Both the position numbers and the translations under genes were made by a program. Below are positions 16,679-23,306 of a DNA stretch of 57,768 nt, in pieces. Position 1 is the first letter of the stretch; the number at the start of each line of letters is the position of its first letter. A model generated the notes under the pieces. The model made no database searches. It was not told the origin of the DNA and saw nothing but the letters and a program-made list of their open reading frames with translations. The stretch is from Candidatus Binatia bacterium (GTDB lineage: Bacteria; Desulfobacterota; Binatia; Bin18), in contig JAJDZM010000099.1 in the NCBI GenBank assembly GCA_022824615.1, positions 1-57,768 on the forward strand, given 5' to 3'.

Positions 16679-17244
16679 ATCTGGCCCAGGCCCTGAGCGT
16701 AGTTATCCCTGCCCTACAGGACGCCTTGGTTGTCCATGCGAATGGGTTTATTTCACGGGAGTCCTTCAATCTTGAGGACCGCTTGGGCAATTTCTATATG
16801 ATCGGCTCCATGGGCCTGGCCTCGTCTATTGCGCTCGGCGTGGCCCTGAGTAAACCCGAGCGGCGCGTGGTCGTCTTTGACGGCGATGGCAATGTCCTCA
16901 TGAATATGGGCTCACTGGCCCTGATTGGTGTGCAGCGGCCACGCAATCTGGTCCACCTTGTTTTTGATAACGAAGTCTACGGCTCGACCGGAAACCAGCC
17001 GACGATCTCCAGTCGCGTAGCACTCGATGCAGTGGCGCGCGCGAGCGGTTATGTTGATGTGCGCCGCGTTGAAGAGGCCGACCAACTACGCGCCGCGACG
17101 CAGGAGTTGCTGGCAAAAGACGGACCGTCCTTTCTGTTGGTTAAAATTGAGCCGGACCGGGAAGAGCGACATATTGGTCGGATTACACACGAGCCGCAGC
17201 ACATCGTCCGGCGCTTTATGGAGGCCATTAATCAGGACCTATAG
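16675..17244 (+). CDS. Phosphono-/sulfopyruvate decarboxylase, beta subunit
   Basis: A 189-residue C-terminal TPP half. The TPP-Mg motif is FDGDGNVLMNMGSLALIG followed by LVFDNEVYGSTGNQPT. The N-terminal part has SRESFNLEDRLGNFYMIGSMG, matching the phosphonopyruvate/sulfopyruvate decarboxylase family. With the alpha subunit it should decarboxylate the 3-phospho(no)- or 3-sulfopyruvate to the acetaldehyde. The aminotransferase gene starts 25 nt later. No PEP mutase or phosphosulfolactate synthase gene, which would supply the substrate, is in this window. Confidence 0.86.
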   Translation: MNLAQALSVVIPALQDALVVHANGFISRESFNLEDRLGNFYMIGSMGLASSIALGVALSKPERRVVVFDGDGNVLMNMGSLALIGVQRPRNLVHLVFDNEVYGSTGNQPTISSRVALDAVARASGYVDVRRVEEADQLRAATQELLAKDGPSFLLVKIEPDREERHIGRITHEPQHIVRRFMEAINQDL

Positions 17245-17269
17245 GCCCCATGTCCCTCACAATTCCACG

Positions 17270-18358
17270 ATGCCACAATACATTCTTCTGAATCCCGGCC
17301 CAGTTAATGTTTCTCCGCGTGTTCGGCAGGCCCTCCTGCGTGGAGACCTATGCCACCGGGAAGCGGAGTTTTCCGACCTGCTGGCCGCGGTTCGCGCCAA
17401 GCTGCTACAGGCGTTCGCCCCGGAGGGCTATACCGCAGTGGTGGTGAGCGGCTCGGGCACCCTGGCGGTTGAAGCCATGGTCTCCTCGGCCCTGGCCGAA
17501 GGGGAGAAACTCCTCGTGATTAACAACGGCGTCTATGGCGATCGGATGCGCCAGATGGCCGAAGCCCACCGTATCCCGACCGTAGAACTGACCTATGCCT
17601 GGACCGAAGCGCCAAGCCCGGAACAGATTGAATCCACCCTGAAAGATGACCCCGCTATCGCGGCGGTGGCCCTGGTCCAACATGAAACCACAACCGGCCT
17701 GCTCAACCCGGTGACTGAAATTAGCAGAGTTGTGCGTCAGCAGGGTCGGGTGTTTCTGCTTGACGCGGTGAGCGGGCTGGGCGGCGAAGACCTTGATGTC
17801 GTGCGCGATAGCGTGGACCTGTGTGCCTGTACGGCGAACAAATGCATCCAGGGCCAGCCGGGTGTGGCCTTTGTGTTGGTTCGGAACGAAGTCATGACGG
17901 CCATGCAGGGCTATCCCCGTCGCTCGTTATACCTCCACCTGCCGCTGCACTGGGAGGCGCAGGAACGACGGAGCATTCCATTTACTCCGGCCATCCCAGC
18001 CTGGTATGCGCTGGATGCCGCCCTTGATGAACTCCTGGAGGAAACACCCGCGGGACGGGTCGAACGTTATCGTCGGGCCGCCCGGTTTCTGCGCGCCGGC
18101 TTTACGGAACTCGGATTCGCCTTTCTCCTTCCCCCGGAATTACGATCCAGTTCCCTGACCTCTCTGGCCCTGCCCCAGGGCATTTCGTATCCAGACTTGC
18201 ATGACGGTCTCAAACACCGCGGCTTTGTCATTTACGAGGGACAGGGGGAACTCCGCACCGATATTTTCCGAGTGGCTAATATGGGCCATCTGACTTTGGA
18301 CGATTTTCAGCGTTTTCTTGACGCCCTTAAAGACGTGTTATCAGGTGGGAAGTTATGA
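17270..18358 (+). CDS. 2-Aminoethylphosphonate transaminase-like aminotransferase (class V)
   Basis: A 362-residue PLP enzyme starting at MPQYILLNPGPVNVSPRVRQ. Hallmarks are LLNPGPVNVS, CHREAEFSDL, VVSGSGTLAVEAM, and the lysine loop CACTANKCIQGQPG with Lys191 as the likely Schiff base; ANKCIQG-PG is the form seen in AEP transaminases (PhnW). In a biosynthetic cassette it would turn phosphonoacetaldehyde into 2-aminoethylphosphonate; with sulfoacetaldehyde the product would be taurine. The frame is open upstream to 17027, but homology begins at 17270. It overlaps the nucleotidyltransferase by 4 nt (ATGA). Confidence 0.85.
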   Translation: MPQYILLNPGPVNVSPRVRQALLRGDLCHREAEFSDLLAAVRAKLLQAFAPEGYTAVVVSGSGTLAVEAMVSSALAEGEKLLVINNGVYGDRMRQMAEAHRIPTVELTYAWTEAPSPEQIESTLKDDPAIAAVALVQHETTTGLLNPVTEISRVVRQQGRVFLLDAVSGLGGEDLDVVRDSVDLCACTANKCIQGQPGVAFVLVRNEVMTAMQGYPRRSLYLHLPLHWEAQERRSIPFTPAIPAWYALDAALDELLEETPAGRVERYRRAARFLRAGFTELGFAFLLPPELRSSSLTSLALPQGISYPDLHDGLKHRGFVIYEGQGELRTDIFRVANMGHLTLDDFQRFLDALKDVLSGGKL

Positions 18359-19104
18359 AAGCGATTATCCTCGCGGCTGGTGTTGGAAAACGCCTTCAGA
18401 CCGTCACCGACCAGCGGCCCAAATGTATGATTCGGGTCGGTGGCAAAACCTTGCTCGAACGTAGCCTTACGGCTCTAGGCGCTGCTGGGGTCACAGAGGC
18501 GGTCATCGTGATCGGCTATCGTGGAGATATGATTGTCGAAGAAATCGGCGAGCGGTGCGGCACGGTGGCCGTTCGTTATATCCGGAACGAGCAGTACGAA
18601 AAGGGAGCAATCCTGTCGCTCTGGAGCGCGCGTAACGAGTTTGATACCGCCCTGCTGATCATGGATGCCGACGTATTGTTCCCGGTTCGTTTGCTGCAAC
18701 GCTTAGTGCAGTCCAGACACACAAGCTGTTTTTTGCTTGACGCGAGTTCCGAGAATACCGGTGAGGAACAAATGCTGCTCACCCGGGCCGGGCGGGTGCT
18801 GACGATTATCCGGGGCGGTACGGGCGACTACGATCTGGTAGGCGAGTCGGTCGGTTTTCTCAAAGTCGCCCAAGACGCCGCACCACTCCTCCGTTCTATT
18901 CTCGACGATTGTGTGGCTCAGGGCCGAGACATGATCGAACACGAAGAAGCCTTCCCGGTGTTTCTGGTCCAGCACCATGTCGGCTTTGAGCAGGTTGACG
19001 ACCTGCCCTGGACGGAAATCGATTTTCCGCACGACCTCGAACACGCCGAACGTGACATCCTGCCCGATATCGAACGGCTTGACGCGGATGAGGAGGGAGA
19101 TTAG
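18355..19104 (+). CDS. LicC/PntC-like nucleotidyltransferase
   Basis: A 249-residue sugar-nucleotidyltransferase-fold enzyme. The nucleotide-binding signature is ILAAGVGKRL with the later RPKCMIRVGGKTLL lysine; the metal Asp is in LIMDADVLF and a second in WTEIDFPHDLEHAE. Size and the IDFP-DLE-AE motif match choline-phosphate and AEP cytidylyltransferases (LicC, PntC) rather than sugar enzymes. It would make a CMP-activated head group ready for transfer to a lipid or glycan. The 4-nt overlap with the aminotransferase supports one pathway. The transferase that uses the product is not identified in the window. Confidence 0.83.
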   Translation: MKAIILAAGVGKRLQTVTDQRPKCMIRVGGKTLLERSLTALGAAGVTEAVIVIGYRGDMIVEEIGERCGTVAVRYIRNEQYEKGAILSLWSARNEFDTALLIMDADVLFPVRLLQRLVQSRHTSCFLLDASSENTGEEQMLLTRAGRVLTIIRGGTGDYDLVGESVGFLKVAQDAAPLLRSILDDCVAQGRDMIEHEEAFPVFLVQHHVGFEQVDDLPWTEIDFPHDLEHAERDILPDIERLDADEEGD

Positions 19105-19155
19105 GGGTTAGGGGGTAGGGGTTGGGGGTTAGGGGTTAGGGGTTGGGGATTGGGA
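19105..19155. repeat. Degenerate GGGGTTA/GGGGTTG tandem repeat
   Basis: Seven or so 7-nt units of the type TAGGGGT/TTGGGGG follow directly after the nucleotidyltransferase stop codon. It resembles telomere repeats but lies inside a chromosome-like operon. A similar run (GGGAGTTGGGGGTTGG) is inside the double CaiB gene near 50000. Confidence 0.75.
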
Positions 19156-19165
19156 GACGGAGGCC

Positions 19166-19238
19166 GGGCAACCACAGGGGGTTGCCCCTACGATTTGCAC
19201 TCCCTCTCCCCTGGAGGGAGAGGGCTAGGGTGAGGGGG
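19166..19238. repeat. Composite hairpin repeat C1
   Basis: Two hairpins in a row: GGGCAACC/GGTTGCCC (19166-19173 with 19180-19187) and CCCTCTCCC/GGGAGAGGG (19202-19210 with 19216-19224), followed by the tail CTAGGGTGAGGGGG. The same composite, in the same order and with nearly the same tail, is at 43993-44065. The GAGGGGG of the tail lies 5-6 nt before the GTG start of hpnK and is its only evident ribosome site. Confidence 0.85.
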
Positions 19239-19243
19239 CTTCT

Positions 19244-20137
19244 GTGCCGTTAGAGGACAGGGAGGGACTGGCTGCTCGCTATCTCATTGTCAACGGGGAC
19301 GACTTCGGCCTGTCCGCTCAGGTCAACGCTGGCATACTGCACGCCCGTCGGCACGGCATTCTGACCAATACCAGCCTCATGGTCACGGCTCCGGCCTGGG
19401 AGGAAGCGGTCGAGCTTGCCCGCTCGACACCGAGCCTCGGGGTTGGACTGCATGTGACCTTAGTCCAGGGACGGGCCGTTCTCTCCAAGCAGCACCTCCG
19501 CGCGATCATCGACAGCGAAGGGAATTTTGCCCACGACCCAACCCAGGTCGGATTACAGTATTATTTCTCCCGGCGGGCGCGGGAGGAAGTTCGGGTCGAG
19601 TGTCGGGCTCAGCTTGAGCGTTTTCTGGAAACGGGATTACCTCTGTCTCATATTGATGGACATCTCAATATCCATATGCACCCGGTCGTTATGGACGCCC
19701 TCCTGGCGCTCGCACAGGAATACTCCATTCCGGCCATGCGCCTGACCCGAGAAGACCTGGCGACCAGCCTGACGCTCGACCCGCGCCATGCCTTGAGGAA
19801 ACGCTGGGAGTCCGCTGTCTTTACATCTCTCGCCCGGACGACGGAAAAAAAGCTGCGTCACGCCCGTATTCCCTACCCGGATCATCTGTTTGGCCTACAT
19901 CAAAGTGGGGCATTGGATGAATCCTGTTTGCTTGGTCTGCTTCCGCGACTCCAAGCCGGCGTAACGGAGCTGTACTGCCATCCGACCCGCCGGCCGTGTG
20001 CCGAGGTCGAACGGCGGACACCAACCTATCACAGAGATGTTGAGCTTGCGGCGCTCACAAGTCCAACGGTACGGGCGGCGACCGCGGAAGAGAATATTCG
20101 GCTCGTGAATTACCACGCGCTCCCTGACGTTAAGTGA
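19244..20137 (+). CDS. hpnK: Hopanoid-associated deacetylase HpnK
   Basis: A 297-residue YdjC/ChbG-type carbohydrate deacetylase: LIVNGDDFGLSAQVNAGILH (Asp metal ligands), HGILTNTSLMV, VGLHVTLVQGRAVL and the histidine cluster SHIDGHLNIHMHPVV, then TELYCHPTRR. HpnK removes the acetyl group from the N-acetylglucosaminyl head group that HpnI adds to bacteriohopanetetrol. The GTG start at 19244 is preceded by GTGAGGGGG, contributed by a palindromic repeat. It lies downstream of the nucleotidyltransferase and faces hpnI, with 12 nt between the stops. Confidence 0.92.
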   Translation: MPLEDREGLAARYLIVNGDDFGLSAQVNAGILHARRHGILTNTSLMVTAPAWEEAVELARSTPSLGVGLHVTLVQGRAVLSKQHLRAIIDSEGNFAHDPTQVGLQYYFSRRAREEVRVECRAQLERFLETGLPLSHIDGHLNIHMHPVVMDALLALAQEYSIPAMRLTREDLATSLTLDPRHALRKRWESAVFTSLARTTEKKLRHARIPYPDHLFGLHQSGALDESCLLGLLPRLQAGVTELYCHPTRRPCAEVERRTPTYHRDVELAALTSPTVRAATAEENIRLVNYHALPDVK

Positions 20138-20149
20138 AGGAACAGGCGG

Positions 20150-21304
20150 TTAGCCGACGCGCACCATGCGTCCGTCTTTTTGAAGCCGGAAGGTATACTC
20201 CCGCCAGCGGACCGTGTTGCCCCACAAGCTGGCACACCAGACAACAAAAGAGAGAAGGTCCGTGAGAAGAGTCAGCAGAATAGCGAGACGCGGCAGCCTC
20301 GATTGCAGAAAGATGGTGTTCATCAGAGCGGCGGTCAGGAGGCGTACCCCGATGACACTAAGGGCGAGAACAGTCATCTCTACGGACGACCAAAAACAGA
20401 GCAGGCTCACACAGGCCCAGACCGTGCCAAACGTCACAACCGTACTGATATACCCGCCGGGACGACAGTTTCGTTGCGTTCGCGCCCAGCGCAACTGATG
20501 GTAAAACAGCCCGCGTAGCGAGCCCGCATCGGGACGGGTTTCCACGACCGTGGGCAGGACTCGCAACCGATACCCGGCCTGGCTGATGAGATACCCGAGG
20601 TGATAGTCATCCGCCAGATAATCAGACAGCCTGGCAAATCCCCCAATCGCGTCGAGGCAGGTACGCTTGAGCGCCATGGTTGCGCCGAAGGCGTACGAGG
20701 GCTGTTCTATCTGGCTGGCGACCACGACCTGGGTGGTAAAAGTCGTATTGACCATGAGCGATTCCAACAGGGCCGGCAGGGGTTGTGCGGAACCGCCACG
20801 ATACACGCAGGTGACCAGGCCTGTTTCCGTCTGGGTTAAGGGCGGGATAATCGTCTGCAAGTAATCGGACTCAACACAGACATCACTATCGGTAATGACG
20901 AGATAGTCATACTTCATCTGCGGTGTCAGATGGTGCAGGGTGCTGACCTTGTAATTGGTCCCGATCACAGAGGGCGCAACAACCAGAGTAATATCACACT
21001 GGGGAAAGTCCCGCTGCACTTTGGTGACAATAGCCGCCGCCGGATCATCGGGGTCACGGACGCCGCAGAGTATTTGAAAGGTCGGGTAATCGATCCGACA
21101 AAAGCTCGCCAGACTGTCGTACAGATCGGGCGGGGCGCCTTTGAGCGGCTTGAGAATAGTGACCGGCGGAAGCGCCGTACGAGGAGTCGAACCCGGCCGG
21201 AAAAAACGCCAAGCCGCATAGATACTAAAGAGATAATAGACCAGGGCAATACACAACAGGCCTGCCAGGGACCAGAAAACAAGCAGGGACGGGGCCTCAG
21301 ACAC
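20150..21304 (-). CDS. hpnI: Hopanoid glycosyltransferase HpnI
   Basis: A 384-residue membrane glycosyltransferase of family 2. An N-terminal helix, then the GT-A domain with VTILKPLKG, VITDSDVCVESDYL (metal-binding DSD), YAFGATMALKR, YLADDYHLGYLI and the acceptor motif YHQLRWARTQR, followed by about three C-terminal transmembrane helices. HpnI transfers N-acetylglucosamine to bacteriohopanetetrol at the cytoplasmic membrane. It runs opposite to hpnK and in the same direction as hpnJ, separated from it by a 265-nt repeat-filled gap. Confidence 0.92.
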   Translation of the reverse strand: MSEAPSLLVFWSLAGLLCIALVYYLFSIYAAWRFFRPGSTPRTALPPVTILKPLKGAPPDLYDSLASFCRIDYPTFQILCGVRDPDDPAAAIVTKVQRDFPQCDITLVVAPSVIGTNYKVSTLHHLTPQMKYDYLVITDSDVCVESDYLQTIIPPLTQTETGLVTCVYRGGSAQPLPALLESLMVNTTFTTQVVVASQIEQPSYAFGATMALKRTCLDAIGGFARLSDYLADDYHLGYLISQAGYRLRVLPTVVETRPDAGSLRGLFYHQLRWARTQRNCRPGGYISTVVTFGTVWACVSLLCFWSSVEMTVLALSVIGVRLLTAALMNTIFLQSRLPRLAILLTLLTDLLSFVVWCASLWGNTVRWREYTFRLQKDGRMVRVG

Positions 21305-21357
21305 AGTTTCCCCCGGTCAGGTGTGATGCAGATTGCGTTCTCCGGCCGCTGGGGGCC

Positions 21358-21449
21358 AACCCACCCCGCCGCTACGCGGCACCCCTCCCAAGAGGGGAGT
21401 CTTTCTATCCCCTCCCCGGAGGGGTGGCCCGTAGGGCCGGGGTGGGTTT
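21358..21449. repeat. Nested palindromic repeat between hpnJ and hpnI
   Basis: The outer arms AACCCACCCC (21358-21367) and GGGGTGGGTT (21439-21448) are perfect complements. Inside are GCCGC/GCGGC, CCCCTCCC/GAGGGGAG and CCCCTCCCC/GGAGGGGTG hairpins. The whole 21305-21569 gap holds only this and low-complexity sequence; no gene is seen. It is related in style to the CCCTCTCCC family. Confidence 0.75.
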
Positions 21450-21569
21450 AATGGCTGATCGCGCCGGGCATCCACCCCAGTCCCCTTCGACTCAGCTCAG
21501 GGGAGGCTTCGACACGCCCAAGGGCGACGCATGCGTCGCCTCTACCCTTTCCTCACCCACCACTAATCA

Positions 21570-23015
21570 CTACCCACTCACCGCAGCAGACGTGGTGCTC
21601 ATCTCCCGCCGCTTCCGCATGGTGCGGAAAAAATCTTTGCCTTCCTGCCACATCCGTTTTCGCTCCTCCGGGTCACGCGCCATCTTTTTCACAGCCTTGA
21701 AGATGTAGCGCGGGCGCAGGTAATACGAGCGGTAAAATTTCTCAACCGTTTCAAAAATTTCTTCCCCGGACAGGTTGGGGTAGTTAATCACGCACTGCTG
21801 ATAGCCCGATTCACCCACCATGTCCTCGGCCTTGATATAGCCGTTGTCGAGGGCGAAATCGTAAAAGGCGGTGCCAGGATAGGGGGAAGCCAAAGAGACC
21901 TGAATGGTTTCCGGATTCATCTCCCGAGCGAAACGCATGGTCTCCTGCATGGTCTCACGGGTTTCCCCCGGCAGGCCCAAAATAAAGGTGCCGTGGATCA
22001 GGATGCCCAGCTTGTGGCAGTCTCGGGTGAAACGCCGTGAGGTTTCGAGGGCCACGCCTTTTTTAATATTCTTGAGAATGGCCGCGTTCCCCGACTCATA
22101 ACCGACCACAAACAGCCGCAGCCCGCCGTCTTTCAAAACCTTGAGGGTCTCGTAGTCAACATTCCCGCGCGCATTGGTAGACCAGCACAGGCCCATAGCG
22201 CCCATCTTCTTTGCGATTTCGCGTGCACGTTTCGGGTCGGCCGTAAACGTATCGTCATCAAAAAAGACCTCTTTCATACCCGGAAAGAGGCGCTTCATTT
22301 CCTGCACTTCTTCAATGACATTGCCCACGGAGCGGGTACGGTAGGAGTGGCCGGTGGTCACCTGCGGCCACAGACAAAACGTGCAGCGCGCCGGACACCC
22401 CCGTCCGGTGTACAACGACACATAGGGATACTGGCAATACGGACTGTTATACTTGCGGAAGTCCAAATCCCGGTCGTAAATCTGAGTGACAAAGGGTAAC
22501 TGGTCGAGTTCCTCATCGGTGAGCGTCGGACGTTCAAGATTATGATGGATCTGTCCGTCCTAGCGATAGCTGATACCGCGGATGTCCTGCCAGTCCCATC
22601 CCTCGGCAACCTCTTTCATGGAGTAGTCAAACTCTTTCCGCGCAACAATATCGATAGCTTCAGAAATCTGTAAGGTCTTCTCCGGCTCGGCCGTGGCCTG
22701 ACCGCCTACAAACGCGATACGACAGTCCGGATTTTTCTCTTTGATCAACTCGGCGGTCTGCGCGTCCAATTTCACCGACGGCGTACTGGTGTGCAACACA
22801 ACAAAATCGTACTCCTTGGCGACCTCAACGGTCTGCGCCTGATTCAGTCCTTCGGGCGGCGCATCCAGAACGCGACTGTTCTCGATCATGCCGGCCGGAT
22901 AACACAGCCAGGTCGGATACCAGAACGACCAGACCTCGCGCGTCGCCTGATAACGTGAGCCTGCCCCTCCATCGAAATTTTCATATGCAGGCGGATTCAA
23001 AAACAACGTACGCAT
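21570..23015 (-). pseudogene. hpnJ: Radical SAM cyclitol-ether enzyme HpnJ, interrupted by an in-frame amber codon
   Basis: The product would be 481 residues. Codons 1-151 give the B12-binding-like N domain (MRTLFLNPPAYENFDGGAGS, FWYPTWLCYPAGM). Codon 152 is TAG (22560-22562), after which the same frame continues DGQIHHNLERPTLTDEELDQ, then the radical SAM cluster loop GRGCPARCTFCLWPQ (CxxxCxxC) and the family C terminus. HpnJ converts the glucosamine head group of bacteriohopanetetrol to the cyclitol ether. Nothing else is damaged, which suggests a recent nonsense change, a sequencing error or readthrough. Ribosome site AAGGAGAG precedes the ATG. If inactive, the pathway would stop at BHT glucosamine. 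Confidence 0.88.
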
Positions 23016-23306
23016 GCGTGCTGCTCTCCTTCCCCGCCGCGACCTTCATGAGTGCGTCGGTTCTGCCGAAAGCATGGTATTATACACAGGAAAAGAAGGA
23101 AAGCGAGTAGTGCTTGACCTAGCACCTTTACTCTGATTTGGGATAGAGGATAATAGGTCCGGTAGGCCAAGACACCTGAGAGTAAGATGGCAAGCCGAAG
23201 TCCCTGCGTCTTGGCTCTTCTCGGACGTATTTATTCGGTGTATAGTCTGATCTTATACATCTTGTACATATAGAAAGATGGAGAGAAATTCTGAAGGAGG
23301 AGTCGT
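23016..23306. other. Intergenic region before the TonB receptor genes
   Basis: A 291-nt gap between the divergent hpnJ and first receptor genes, so both promoters should be here. AT-rich sequence at 23228-23276 is a candidate core promoter for the receptor, but no convincing -35/-10 pair can be named. AAGGAGGAG just before 23307 is a strong ribosome site. No gene or repeat was seen. Confidence 0.4.

Noticed and set aside
19105-19155. Telomere-like GGGGTTA tandem
   Set aside because: It is short, degenerate and lies between two co-directional genes with ordinary sequence on both sides, and a similar run is inside a coding region near 50000, so it is not a chromosome end.
22560-22562. Pyrrolysine or other recoding at the hpnJ amber codon
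   Set aside because: TAG is used as a normal stop by several genes here (metH, the thiolase, receptors 1 and 3), there is no pyl gene in view, and family members do not need an unusual residue at this linker position.
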